A stretch of 64,000 bases of DNA from Trematomus loennbergii (lineage: Eukaryota > Chordata > Actinopteri > Perciformes > Nototheniidae), in contig JAAOOA010000090.1 of assembly GCA_012861695.1 (NCBI GenBank), forward strand, positions 752,001 through 816,000, written 5' to 3'. The notes below the pieces were generated by a model that worked only from the letters and a program-made list of their open reading frames with translations, made no database searches and had not been told where the DNA came from. Numbering within the stretch: the stretch's first letter is position 1; the number at the start of each line of letters is the position of its first letter. Position numbers and translations under genes: made by a program. Of this stretch, positions 35,541 through 55,209 are shown in pieces.

Positions 35541-36269
35541 AATGAAAGATAATTACAATATATATTATAATAATTTTTCATTCTCAAAATTGAGTCAATA
35601 ATAACTAATGATAATCTAACACACACAAATATTTTTCAACAGGTTAACTTAATGACTGTACATCAACAAAGTGAGAAACAAATATTAGCAGTTTTTGTAT
35701 TTTACACTTTCTGTAACAACCTAACTGTGCTGGTAAACAGGAGTGTTCCTGACCCATACACACGGCCTGTTCTGTGTTTTTAATCATGCTTCTGTGTTTT
35801 GTTCACCAACAGGACAGGTGCCAACCCGATGCCAGCTGGATGTCAAGGTCGGAAAGGAAATGGGCTCCAGTCAGGTGGACGAGATCAGATAGTGCGCCTC
35901 CAAAACAAGATGGGAGCATTATGTTGATTAAGCTTTTTATTAAAGCAGAGTGGGAAAACAGGTGGATGAAGGTGTAATCGGTGGATCTCAGAGACTGATA
36001 ACAAGGTTTAATGGGCTCTGACCTGAACCTCGTCATACACTTCCTTCATGTTCCAATACCTTATGTTGGGGATGTGAAATCATGACTAACGTTTTCCTGC
36101 TGCGTCTGTCCACTTCAGCACCTCTTCAACCTTCACTTTAACCACCAGAACCCCTTCGATACTGGAACTAGCTTTACTAATCAATACAAGCATCCCTATT
36201 ACAATGCAGGGTTAGACAAAACAGATGGCACTGTTTAATTAATGTATAAAGCCAGGATCAGTAGTGTAT
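35538..36269. other. Intergenic DNA, nothing assigned
   Basis: A splice-acceptor-like TTTTGTTCACCAACAG at about 35812 precedes a 50-codon open stretch, but no family or partner exon is recognised. Confidence 0.3.
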
Positions 36270-36462
36270 CCCGGCGTAGTGGTATAGTGCATTGGTGTTA
36301 GAATCAGGGGGTCACAGGTTCAAACCCCACTGCAGTCAGCATGTCGTTGTGTCCCTGGGCAAGACACTTCACCCCAAATTGCTCCTGTGGGGATTGTCCA
36401 CAGTATTGAGTATGTAAGTCGCTTTGGATAAAAGCGTCTAACAAGTAACATGTAATTAGTAT
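36270..36462 (+). mobile_element. tRNA-derived SINE
   Basis: The head holds an A-box-like TAGTGGTATAGTGC and a B box GGTTCAAACCC, as in a tRNA-derived Pol III promoter. A core with GGGCAAGACACTTCACCC and the tail AAGTCGCTTTGGATAAAAGC follow, the L2-type tail of several fish SINEs. The body is too diverged to be a working tRNA gene. Confidence 0.8.
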
Positions 36463-36634
36463 CTTTATATTCACCATGTATCAGGGGGTCAGAAACGCAA
36501 CTTTATACAAATGAATGATAATGTTGCCTTGTTTTAAATATTTTACACTAGCAGAAACTACATTTTCCTCCCTTGTGGAACAATCCGGATTTATCTATCA
36601 ATTCCGCACATAGACCAGAGATCCATGTTAAGAT

Positions 36635-37122
36635 AGCACAGTCTCACTGCATTTCGTGTTATAGTCACGAAAATAATCTATTGATTCGTGTTCACCAACA
36701 CGATTTGCCAATTTTTTTCGTGTCACACAACGATTTTAAAAGCAATGTAAATAATAACAAATTAGAAGGGAAAAACAGATAAAAAAAATACAGATTTCAG
36801 TATTCTGAGGCCCCATTTCTTTTCCTCGCGGACGGCAAAAAAACTCAGACATTATACAATTTAAAATAAAAGGGATAGGGTTAGGCTTAGGGTAAGATAT
36901 TGAGTAAGAACATGTTTTTATGAACCACACAGCTTCTGGTCTTCCAAGACCCGACGGACAAAAAGACGTGTGCAGGCACGAAACATACCACCAATAGAAA
37001 TACATTGCTTTTAAAATCGTTCTGTGTGACACGAAAAAAATGCGAAAATCGTGTTGGTGAACACGAATCAATAGATTAAATTAATTTCGTGACTATAAAC
37101 GAAATGCCGTGAGACTGGGTTG
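36635..37122. mobile_element. Foldback MITE
   Basis: Same family as 23775-24244. The left arm (GTTATAGTCACGAAA, CGTGTTCACCAACACG, TTTTCGTGTCACAC) is mirrored in the right arm over roughly 150 bases or more. The loop contains a GGGTTAGGCTTAGGGT stretch. Confidence 0.8.
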
Positions 37123-37188
37123 TAAAATCACACACCTCAAACACACTTTCCATAACAAAATCCTAATTTATTCTCACACCTTTTGCAG

Positions 37189-37371
37189 CAATGGCTGGAG
37201 ACCATTATTTGTATTGCCTATCTCTTCCTTCTTTGGCTGCTACATGTTATTTTCCGCTTCACTTGGTTTAAATATACACAAATCAACAATGGATCTGCAC
37301 AAACAAGCAGTGCGCTACTTCTGGTAGCCTTAACTCTTACCAAGAAACCTTTCATGGTGATCTGGAAATAA
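37189..37371 (+). CDS. Possible terminal exon of a small membrane protein
   Basis: A strong acceptor (TTATTCTCACACCTTTTGCAG) is followed by 60 open codons starting QWLETIICIAYLFLLWLLHV, a likely transmembrane segment of about 20 residues. A basic tail ends in FMVIWK and TAA, and the stop overlaps an AATAAA at 37369. Acceptor, membrane segment and poly(A) signal suggest a last exon. No upstream exon and no family were recognised, so this may be chance. Confidence 0.3.
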   Translation, partial: QWLETIICIAYLFLLWLLHVIFRFTWFKYTQINNGSAQTSSALLLVALTLTKKPFMVIWK

Positions 37372-37712
37372 AGGAAAACCACACTCACTTTTAAGTTCCT
37401 TTGTAGTTTATTTGAATACAAGTCCCATTTACAATATAATTGTATTGCATCATTATAGTATCAAAATCATATCCTTGTATTTGACATCATTTCAGCAAAA
37501 TGCCTCCGTGTGCAGACAGAGCTTTGAGACTTCACCAATTATGTGCAATATGTGCAATATATATATATATATGCCGTTAATAACTTTGCAATATATACTG
37601 GCTGCTAAATCCTCAGATCTGTTACAGGAGGTGTATTTTGTAAATTGTGTAATTTTTCTTTTGAATTTGTTATCTTTAATATACATTTTTTATGCATGCT
37701 TCTTAGTCAATA

Positions 37713-38774
37713 TTAAAGGTCACCTATTATGCAAAATCCACGTTTTCATGTCTCTTCTACATCAACATGTGTCCCCTCTTCTTTCATGTCTCTTCTACAT
37801 CAACATGTGTCCCCTCTTCTTCATGTCTCTTCTACATCAACATGTGTCCCCTCTTCTTCATGTCTCTTCTACATCAACATGTGTCCCCTCTTCTTCATGT
37901 CTCTTCTACATCAACATGTGTCCCCTCTTCTTCATGTCTCTTCTACATCAACATGTGTCCCCTCTTCTTCATGTCTCTTCTACATCAACATGTGTCCCCT
38001 CTTCTTCATGTCTCTTCTACATCAACATGTGTCCCCTTTCTTCATGTCTCTTCTACATCAACATGTGTCCCCTCTTCTTCATGTCTCTTCTACATCAACA
38101 TGTGTCCCCTCTTCTTCATGTCTCTTCTACATCAACATGTGTCCCCTCTTCTTCATGTCTCTTCTACATCAACATGTGTCCCCTCTTCTTCATGTCTCTT
38201 CTACATCAACATGTGTCCCCTCTTCTTCATGTCTCTTCTACATCAACATGTGTCCCCTCTTCTTCATGTCTCTTCTACATCAACATGTGTCCCCTCTTCT
38301 TCATGTCTCTTCTTCATCAACATGTGTCCCCTCTGTGGAAAGAGACTCTGAAAGTTTCAGGAACAAAGATTCTCTCTCTTTTTGTCCTGATCCATTTATA
38401 TAAAAACCTGTCTGAAAATGAGCTGATCAGATTTTGGCCACTTTATGATGTCATAACGATGTTTTGGCTTGTGTAACCATTAGCCAATCAGCAACCAAGG
38501 TAACCCCCCCCCCCCACCTTATCACCTGAATCTCCTCCTAGAGCACCATTGAGTTTTTTAACCAAATCTCTCTCAGAGGGGCGTGGGGAGGGCTCCTTAT
38601 TTTCATCTAAAGTAACAGACAGAGAATCAGCACTTTGGAAACAGGGCTGAAACAGAGGGGATTCTGGGATGCTGCAATGATCTGTTTGGTGTTTCAGCCA
38701 ATCAGAGACAGGTTCTGGATATATCTGAGACCTATAATATATTGATGAAAGACAGTATAATAGGGGACCTTTAA
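37713..38774. mobile_element. TTAA-target MITE with 37-bp minisatellite
   Basis: TTAA lies at both ends, with inverted ends AGGTCACCTATTATGC and AATAGGGGACCT. A second copy is at 47758-48458. The body between the array and the right end is shared by both copies and non-coding. Confidence 0.85.
37745..38335. repeat. 37-bp minisatellite inside TTAA MITE
   Basis: About sixteen tandem copies of a unit containing CATGTCTCTTCTACATCAAC and ATGTGTCCCCTCTTCTT. Because 37 is not a multiple of three and the unit has no stop codon in any forward frame, all three frames stay open. The long open stretches here are therefore not genes. Confidence 0.95.
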
Positions 38775-38850
38775 CATTAGGCTGTATTTGGCTCTTTTCT
38801 TGCTGTAACAAATGCCCTCAGTGCGACGAATAAGGTATTCTGATTCTGAC

Positions 38851-46401
<7,551 letters not shown>

Positions 46402-46494
<93 letters not shown>

Positions 46495-46516
46495 ACACAC
46501 ACACACACACACACAC
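46402..46516. repeat. (AC)n microsatellite
   Basis: AC array with two CCAC interruptions. Confidence 0.97.
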
Positions 46517-47757
46517 CTTTGAACTTTAACATAACATAATTTGGATTTTTGTGGTACTAGAGAAATTATGAAATATGTTTGTCCCCTCACATCTGAGACA
46601 TACGCTTTACTTTAACCAGCTATAAGGACGTTTAATTACATTAATCACTTTCCTAATTAGAATGTGATTTATATTCTGACTTATTGAATGCTTATACTTT
46701 TCTGTCCCAATTATTCTAAACATTTTAATGCTCTCACTTCCTGCAGCGACATCAGGTCTTCCTGTCTATTCCTGCTAACCAAGCAGCTGTTCAAAGTGAA
46801 ACTATAGCCACAGAACGATGTGGTCCTTTTCAGTATGTTAGAGGTGATTGCATAGTTTTACTGAATGTGATCTTTTCTTGAATACACCATTGTTGACGTA
46901 AGAATTTATGGATGGAGCAACGTGGAAACTTTGTCTGTGTGCCAACAAACCATTTTAGGGTGTTTGTTTACCTGAATTACGCCTGTTTTAAAATGAGAGT
47001 TTGCAATACAAGGGAATGTTTTTGTGTGAACTGTAGAAATCATTCCTAACAACCTGGAAGCTGCAGTCAAAAAAAGGAGCCTGAGATAACCTCAGGCTAG
47101 TTCAATATATTCACTGATTATGAAACAGTAAGAAATGTATTACTGCTATTTTTCTGTAATCATTTGTGAAAATGACTGTGACATGAATTCAATAAAAACT
47201 GAGCTTTTCTTGATCTTCCTTTCTTTATTGTATATTCTGCAATGATCACGTGATAAATGGAAGTAGCTCTCTCTCTAGACCAAATGAACACCAATGAGAT
47301 GTTGAGCAAAGCACACTGATTTGATTGACAGACAAGAGGCGGTGCTTAGCGGTGCTTAGCGGTGCTGCAACTCAAATTTGTCCCAACAGCTTCACTGAAC
47401 ACCTAAACCACTTTAAGAGGTGTTTACTTTGCCTTTAGGCTACAGACAACAATACCAAACACACAAATATGTCGCGCCACAGTTAGAGGTTGGGATGTGA
47501 CCTCCATGTGGGGCTAAAATGCCCATATTTGCTCACAAAATAGAGTAAAAGTATAAAGTACCTTAATGTGAAAATATGTAAGTGCAAGTACATACATTTT
47601 ATACTTAATAATAATAATACATGGGATTTTTATAGCGCTTTTCCTAATGCTCAAAGACGGTTTACATAAATTCAGAACAGAAACAATACAAAGAAAATCC
47701 AAGTGCGGAGTAAAAGCTAGAGTGAATAAGTGAGTTTTGAGAGATTAAGAACAGTAC
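46517..47757. other. Intergenic DNA, nothing assigned
   Basis: Mostly unique-looking AT-rich DNA with a short direct repeat (GGTGCTTAGC, three times near 47340). A retroelement-like GGATTTTTATAGCGCTTTTC scrap is near 47625. No gene seen. Confidence 0.35.
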
Positions 47758-48458
47758 TTAAAGGTCACCTATTATGCAAAATCCACGTTTTCATGTCTTT
47801 TCTACATCAACATGTGTCCCCTCTTCTTCATGTCTCTTCTACATCAACATGTGTCCCCTCTTCTTCATGTCTCTTCTACATCAACATGTGTCCCCTCTTC
47901 TTCATGTCTCTTCTTCATCAACATGTGTCCCCTCTTCTTCATGTCTCTTCTACATCAACATGTGTCCCCTCTTCTTCATGTCTCTTCTACATCAACATGT
48001 GTCCCCTCTTCTTCATGTCTCTTTTACATCAACATGTGTCCCCTCTGTGGAAAGAGACTCTGAAAGTTTCAGGAAAAAAGATTCTCTCTCTTCTTGTCCT
48101 GATCCATTTATATAAAAACCTGTCTGAAAATGAGCTGATCAGATTTTGGCCACTTTATGATGTCATAACGATGTTTTGGCTTGTGTAACCCACCTTATCA
48201 CCTGGATCTCCTCCTAGAGCACCATTGAGTTCTTTTTAACCAAATATCTCTCAGAGGGGCGTGGGGAGTGGCTCCTTATCTTCATCTAAAGTAACTGACA
48301 GAGAATCAGCACTTTGGAAACAGGGCTGAAACAGAGGGGATTATGGGATGCTACAATGATCTGTTTGGTGTTTCAGACAAACACTTCAGAGACGTGTTTT
48401 GTATAAATCTGAGACCTATAATATATTGATGAAAAACAGTATGATAGGGGACCTTTAG
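47758..48458. mobile_element. TTAA-target MITE with 37-bp minisatellite, short form
   Basis: Same family as 37713-38774, with TTAA at the left and TTAG at the right. The internal 37-bp array (about 47793-48045) has about seven units against sixteen. Otherwise the two copies are very similar. Confidence 0.8.
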
Positions 48459-49271
48459 AACAGTACTTGAGTAAATGTACTTAATTACTTTCTAACACTG
48501 GGAATAGTGAAGAGCAGCAGTAGATGTTTGAACTTTTGGTCCTTCCAGTGTGGATCCTGACAGGAAAGCGAGATCTTGAGCATCTGGATGCAGTTCACAG
48601 GCGGTCAGAGCATCTGCAGGGATCTGGGGCAGCTTTGCTTGATCCAGAAGCTCAGGGTGACTGCAGGCATTCTGGCAGGATCTGAGGTAGCCAGGCTGCT
48701 CAGGGTTCCTGCGCAAAGTTTATCCAAGCTTTTTTTTTTCACTGGCAGTGGCTTTAGACAAAGGTGAAGACTCCTTCCATCTGGTTGACCAGCAGAAAAT
48801 ATACCATGGCAACAAACATGGTTATTCTAATATTTAATCATGGCTTTTTAATATCTATCAGTTCCCTAGCTTATTGCCACTAAATGTGACTCCAAGTAGA
48901 ACTTTTGATTTGACTTGAGGATTCTGTCACATATGACTTGAGGTAGCAGAAATAAAGAACCCAAAGCAATCATCTTTTCATTAAACAATAAATAGTCCCA
49001 CCTGTTTAGAGTGAGCCCATCTTTTCATCTGCATGCCTGGGTTACTCTCCAGATCCCTTGGTTTGTTTCTGTAATCCATGAGCAAAGCCAGCAGGAACCT
49101 CAGCGTGTTGCTTCAGCCCATGCACAGTCACTGAAAATAATGTACTGTGTAAAGGGCCTCTTTTGTTTTCTGAGGAAACATTTGAGTCCCACAGTTAATA
49201 TACACTTTTAAAGGACATGTATAGTGTGGCATGACAATGAAATTAGAATTAAGGGATTTGTTATGTGTCAC
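48459..49271. other. Intergenic DNA, nothing assigned
   Basis: No gene or complete repeat was recognised. The right end (from 49217) is a sequence that is repeated after the AC array. Confidence 0.3.
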
Positions 49272-49282
49272 AGACACACACA

Positions 49283-49328
<46 letters not shown>

Positions 49329-49348
49329 CACACACACACACACACACA

Positions 49349-49399
<51 letters not shown>
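49272..49399. repeat. (AC)n microsatellite with duplicated flanks
   Basis: AC array with CCAC and ACAAC interruptions. GTATAGTGTGGCATGACAAT precedes it at 49219 and follows it at 49401, each time continuing to GGGATTTGTTATGTGTC. The AC tract was duplicated or captured within a tandem unit. Confidence 0.9.
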
Positions 49400-49401
<2 letters not shown>

Positions 49402-49549
49402 TATAGTGTGGCATGACAATGAAAAAAAATATTTTTACAGAATTAGGGGATTTGTTATGTGTCTAAGCAAAAGCAGCAGTCACTCTATATAACAAATCCA
49501 GCTCAAAGCTAGCAGGGAAATAGCACCTTTTACATTTCATTTCATTTTA

Positions 49550-50180
49550 TTTTGGGGAAACTTTAATCTAAACTAACCTACAATAAATGCAATAAAAGAA
49601 AAGGTGCAGTGGTGTGTTTTAGTCTGTTTCAGAAGATGTGAAATAGGGAGTAGCAAGCAGATTAGCCAATGCAGAACAAAGTGAACATGCTGGAGTGTTT
49701 GGTTCAACCTTGTCTTGGATGTAGGAAGCATCTTATCCATTAAAAGCACGGTACGCCAATATCAGTGCCGTGAGGTCAGATGAATTTGAAGGTAGATCAG
49801 TCAGGAGGGAGGTGCAGCCGTCAAGAAGTGAGACGACAAGAGCTTTGACCAGAACCTGTGTCGCCCTCTGGCTTAGTAGGAAACATATCTTACTAATGCT
49901 ATAAAGAGTATATCTGCAGGAGCAGGTTGTTGGAGTTGGTTGTCAAGGGTCACACCCAGATTCCTTGCAGTCTACAAAGGGGTCAGATGTTGATAGAAAG
50001 GTCATGGATGGAAGAGTCCTTTCATCATCTGCATAGCTGTGAAGCCATGAGAGGGAATGACCAAGTAAATCGTTGTATAGAGTAAAAGAATGGGACCCAG
50101 GACGGAGCCCTGAGGGACCCCAGTGATGAGTTTTCAATGGTTTGACACCGACCCTCTCCAAGTTACCCTGTACGAGCAGG
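49550..50180. mobile_element. Retroelement-like non-coding fragment
   Basis: The stretch GACCCAGGACGGAGCCCTGA then GGGACCCCAGTGATGAG resembles a widespread fish repeat. Boundaries and class are not certain. Confidence 0.35.
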
Positions 50181-50570
50181 TGAAAAGTCATAGGGCTGGA
50201 TCAAGTGAGGAAATAACACAGAATAAACAAGACTTAATTACAAAATACTCACATCAGAGCATTCAAGATAAATAATAAATAAGCTAATTGTACACATGGT
50301 AGATTGGCATTTAATGGTTTTACGTGCCTTCAGTTCCTTCTTCACCAGGTTGATGGCTACATAAACTACATTGTTGGCGTCCTGCTAGACAGTGACAAAG
50401 AGCTGAAACATATTATGAATTTTTCTCTGGGGACCATGAACATTAGGCCAAATTTAACTGCAATCTAGTTTTAAAGATATGTTGGACTGGACCCGTCATT
50501 CCTTATCCAACAAAAACCTTCTAACTGGTTCGTAAGCAAACTGTACTGGTTGGTTAAGACAGTATGTGAC

Positions 50571-50789
50571 CAGTGGCGGACTGGCCATCGGGACGTCGGA
50601 CGAATCTCGATGGGCCGGTATACTGAAGTGGGCCGGTCGGACGATGTGAGCCGGTCGGATAAGTCACTAGCACCCCCCCCCCCGTTGACAATTTACTAGC
50701 GATATTTACTTGCGGTACCGAGGTGGGCCGGCGGTACCGAAGTGGGCCGTCGAGAGTCCGGGCTGATTTTTAGTCCCAGTCCACCCCTG
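50571..50789. mobile_element. hAT-type MITE, 219 bp, perfect 8-bp TSD
   Basis: The ends are CAGTGGCGGACTGGCCATCG and CCCAGTCCACCCCTG, flanked by TATGTGAC at 50563-50570 and 50790-50797. The interior carries GGGCCGG repeats. Non-coding. Confidence 0.88.
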
Positions 50790-50797
50790 TATGTGAC

Positions 50798-52433
50798 ACA
50801 AACATATACAACTGTGTATTTATGTATTTTAGCACACATTAAACCCCATTTTCCCCACAGACAGATGGGTGGCATGCTCCCTTTCTTCGCTTCTGTAATA
50901 TTTCATTTCATATCTTTGCCTCGAACAGCATGCGTATGCTTCCACTGCAACATGTCCCTAAGAAGCTGAGTTTCTCTGGAGGACAAGGTTCCATTGTGTA
51001 TCAAACTTGGGATTTCCGCACTGAAGCACTGTTTGAGAAGCACCTAAGTGGGATTTAGAGGAGAAGATATGAACCATGTGTATTTAGATGGGAGAGCTCA
51101 GTGTAATCCAACTTTCACCATTTCTTCCTCTGTTTGTTTAGCCTCTGGGTCCTGTTTTTCTTCTGGAGAATGCCTAAATTATTTGTATGGAGAGTAACAT
51201 TTTGATATGTAAATGCACATAACAAGATCTACACATTTTCTACGTTTTCTAATGTCGTTTTCGATGCAAAAACATACAAATGTGCCATGCTTTGTACAGA
51301 TAGATATTTTTTTATGGATTAAGCCATACACTGTACGTGCTTTCAACAGCATCCAAGTATCCTGCTATGATTAATGTTTTGTTTAACTTGGGTTTCCCTG
51401 GTAAAAAATAACTTTAACACTCTGAAAAGTTGCTGGCAGTACTTCTTCTGTTCCTCCCTCATTGAGAGATTTTGGATTTGGCCTGGTCCGGCTCACAGCT
51501 GCTGGCTGAGCAGAATCAAGCTCCGGGGCTTCATGGCGCTTCAAACGTTTTACATTAGCATTCAAAATCTTTCTAACGTGAGCTATCTGGTTTGCACATC
51601 CATCTGTTCTTACTTTGTTATATTTGACCCAGTACCCATGTTGATGTTTGTGTCTCTATTATTATTGATATTTGTATATTAAACAGATATTGGTGAATTT
51701 ATGACGTTGTGTGGGTATGTTTAAATCACTGGTTTTAGGGGGCACAGACCCCTGACCTTTTGACAACACTTCTCTTATGACAAACTTTACACAGACAAGC
51801 TCAGACATTTTAGGGGACATGTGCATGGAAGAGAACACATTTTGGGTTGTTGTTTTTTGTCAAGCCTTACTTTAGGTAAGTAAAGTAGGTGCAGTTTGGC
51901 GAGTCTGCCACAAATGAACTATTAATGCCATGTAATAGGCTGATAACATTGGACATGGGTGATTTTGAAACCTTACTGATTACTATAACTAGTCTAAAGT
52001 AACTAACCCTAACCCTACATGCATTTTCTGAAACAACTGATGCTGATTAACACTCAAAATCATGCAACAGAAATCAGGAGGAAAAGCAATTTTTTGTGTT
52101 TTTTCATAAAGAAACCCCTTCTGAAGCAAACACTGCTGTACTATATGAACCTGATATTTGAGAATAAAGCGTGTGGCCAGCCTTCGTCTACAGTCTGTCA
52201 TTGCAGGAGGCCCTGTGGCCCTGTTGTGGCCTGTAATATGAGTTTTTCCCCCGATTTATGACGCTGATTTGTTTATTGTTTTATAAAGATTCTGAGCTTG
52301 CACCGAAACCTAAGCTCCTGCTGCCAGACATTATTCATTAATAACAGCGGGGTCCTGACGACATCAGCAGCACAGGGAAAGAGCTCTGTCATAAACACTA
52401 AAGATGGCTGACACCTGTCTGCAGCTACATTAG
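50798..52433. other. Intergenic DNA, nothing assigned
   Basis: No gene with supporting splice sites or a recognisable domain was found here. Confidence 0.3.
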
Positions 52434-52530
52434 TGTGTGTGTGTGTGTGTGTGTGGTGTGTGTGTGTGTGTGTGTGTTGTGTGTGGTGTGTGTGTGTTGT
52501 GTGTGTGTGTGTGTGGTGTGTGTGGGTGTG

Positions 52531-52577
<47 letters not shown>
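52434..52577. repeat. (GT)n microsatellite, interrupted
   Basis: GT array with several GGTG and TTGT interruptions. Confidence 0.95.
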
Positions 52578-52578
<1 letters not shown>

Positions 52579-53250
52579 ACGCTTGTCCTTCTGTGACCTG
52601 CTGCTCAGGTGAGTCTGAAACACATTTGTCACCAGCTGGCACAGACATGCAGACGGCTGCTTTACACCAGGGGGGCAGAACATGTGTTTTTAGCATTCAG
52701 GTAACAACACCTAATGCTGAAATATAAGAGCACCCAGAGTTATGCGGGGGTGTAGTTGAAAGATATATAGCTATAGGTAAAAAGGTCTAGCTTTAGGTTT
52801 TGGGAACGGATCCTGTAAAAACAATCTAAATGTAAAATCATACTGTTAATGTAAAAAAAAGACAATAAGACACAATAAGTCTTACAACTTTTCCCCTGAA
52901 TGTTTATATAGAGTTGTGAAAATGTAAAATCCTCCTCTACTTTTGTGCCAAGTCACATGTGCAGAAAAAATACAATTAACACAGGTTTTTTTATTTTCCT
53001 GTAGATGCAGATATCATATGGAGATCAATCTCTGACATCTTTTAGAGAATGTAGTCAGGGTTTCTTTTATTTACCATTTGTTTACACGTCAAAACAAAGA
53101 TTTGAAGGGAGTCTCAAAGAAAGGTAAGACATAGAGTCCTCTGGCTCCCAAAATGCTGCTCCAAAAACAAGTTAAATATAATAAAAACTATTTGTTTTCG
53201 ATTGTTATAGTAAAAAGTAAAAAAACGATCGTTGGTGTTTTATTTTGGAG
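52578..53250. other. Intergenic DNA, nothing assigned
   Basis: No gene or repeat was recognised. Confidence 0.3.
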
Positions 53251-53923
53251 TGTCACGATTTGTCTGTTTTCCTGTTTTATTTTGAAAGGTGTTCACGCCC
53301 TGTCTTTTGTCTGTGGTTACTTCCTGTCTCTGTGTTTTCCTCCTGTTTGATGATTACCTGATTGTGTTCACCTGGTGCTCCTGTGGTTTTCCTCCCTCTC
53401 CACCTGTGTCTTGTCTTAGTGATTAATCTTGCTGCTATTTAACTTTAAGTGTGTTGCTCTGCCAATAAAGGACTTTGATTAAAAAAAACTGGGTGTTTCT
53501 CAATCGCGAGTAAAGCTGCTCCAGAGCCACTATTTCAAGCATATTACGTCATCGAGTCCCGCCGAAGTACTGTTCCAATGTCCAGCATACTTGGAATTCT
53601 ACCGAGCCCGGCGTACTTCGTAGCGAGAAATTTCGAGGCTGCACATGTGTAGACTCCGCGGTCTTAAAATCCCCACAATGCTTTGCGCACGGACCAATTT
53701 CCCCAAATCTGAGGCGGAAAATGTAAGGCGGGGCTTCTCATATGACGCACACCTGCACACTTGCTCGCCTGTTCCACTCTTCGTTTTCCGAATGCCAGGA
53801 AGTATTCTTGCCTCGCTTCTGAAGCAAAGACACATGTGCTACCAAGCAAGCGTACTCGACATTGAGAAACACCCGAGGTCTTCTGTATTTGGGTCCTACG
53901 TACTCTGCTCTCCAGTCGTGACA
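53251..53923 (+). mobile_element. Probable solo LTR with nested MITE
   Basis: It begins TGTCACGA and ends TCGTGACA, with AATAAA in the middle (CCAATAAAGGACTTTG) and TTTGGGTCCTACGTACTC near the end, the layout of a fish Gypsy-type LTR. No internal retroelement genes and no second LTR are present. Target duplications could not be confirmed. Confidence 0.5.
53491..53874. mobile_element. MITE nested in the LTR
   Basis: The ends are GGGTGTTTCTCAAT and ATTGAGAAACACCC, a perfect 14-bp inverted repeat. The interior is GC-richer than its surroundings and non-coding. Confidence 0.75.
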
Positions 53924-54822
53924 CTTGGTAAGATTTATTGAACTAAGATGGGATATTTAAATAATTCAGATCTTCTAATTAGCTGGGAAAACGAATTAAC
54001 GTTTCCCACAATCCCGAGGAATACAAATATATAAAAATATGTATATTATACATATATATACACAATCAACAGACACATCTGTACATATGCACACATCAAA
54101 GACATAAATAAAAGCACACAATCAATATATAAAAATAAAAGTCCCTTCAAATGTCTTATATCAGGTGTAAAGACATATTCTGACTAGAAATTAGACAAAT
54201 ACACTTCATAAGATTACGAGTTTTTGTAGTGCAGCCATTCATCCGTCTCAAACGAAGACTAAGACAGTGTTTTTCTCCATGTGAGCAGAAGTATGTAGTA
54301 ATGTGAGTGAGGGCAACAGGTTACAGGTGGAGCAGAAAGTGAGTTAGAGGAGACCTAGATGTCAGCCCGTCCTCAGGGTGCTGAATCCTACCTGAGTGGC
54401 GGCTCTCTTCTCTCACACCTGGGATGTCAGATCAATACGCCGATAAGACACGCAGCTCAGAGCAGCCGGCGGCCACTGACAGACACTCACTATTTATCTG
54501 CTGTTTACATGAAAGAGCCGAGAATGTGGCATGTTTGAGGATTAGCATTCCTGTAAGTGAGATCCAGTCTGCAGACGTCAGGTTTAACAATCACATCTCA
54601 CCTGTTCTCCACTGCAACACACAGCAAGGTGTTCCTTTACAAACTCTGTATTCATGAGACAATTTGAATGATGATGGTATGATTGAAGTGATGGCACCAT
54701 TTTAGCCCTCAGGCTTCAGGTTCATCTGTATGTAGATGTTTACAGTTGACACTAATGTACATTTCTCAAAGATATTGAAGTAACTGTTATTTTATATTGA
54801 TTGTTGTGCTTTTATGTATGTC
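53924..54822. other. Intergenic DNA, nothing assigned
   Basis: AT-rich at 54020-54150. The stretch 54350-54660 is GC-balanced and free of visible repeats but has no recognised gene. Confidence 0.3.
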
Positions 54823-55209
54823 TTAAAGGTGGGTAGGTAATTTTGGAGAAACCAGCTCGAGTGCGCAAGAATTTGAAAATACACAGCCGGAAAAAATCTG
54901 CCACTTCCTTACAGAGCCCCTCCTCCAACACACACGAACGCGCACATGACCAATGAGGGCACGAGATAAGTTTGTGCACAGATGGAAGGCTGACAGGCAG
55001 GTAGGCCATCCAGTTATTTTAGCCGGGCCGGCTCAGATGATTGGTCGTGCTTTTTACAGTTCTACAGCTTCCACAGATGACATTTTTTATGGATTTTTTG
55101 TCAAAGCACTTAGATATTCATTGCTATCGGGATGTTAAGAGCATTCCATGGAATATAACAACAAGTGTATCTCGAGCCGGTTTCTCAAACTTACCTACCC
55201 CACCTTTAA
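54823..55209. mobile_element. TTAA-target MITE
   Basis: TTAA at both ends, with inverted ends AGGTGGGTAGGTAA and TTACCTACCCCACCT. A fragment of the same family lies inverted at 9914-10200. Confidence 0.8.

Noticed and set aside
36270..36350. tRNA gene
   Set aside because: A and B box motifs are present, but the sequence continues into a SINE core and tail and does not form a plausible cloverleaf.
37412..38476. A 354-codon open frame with regular repeats, resembling a repetitive protein
   Set aside because: It is read from a 37-bp minisatellite inside a MITE. All three frames are open for the same reason, and it lacks start context or splice support.
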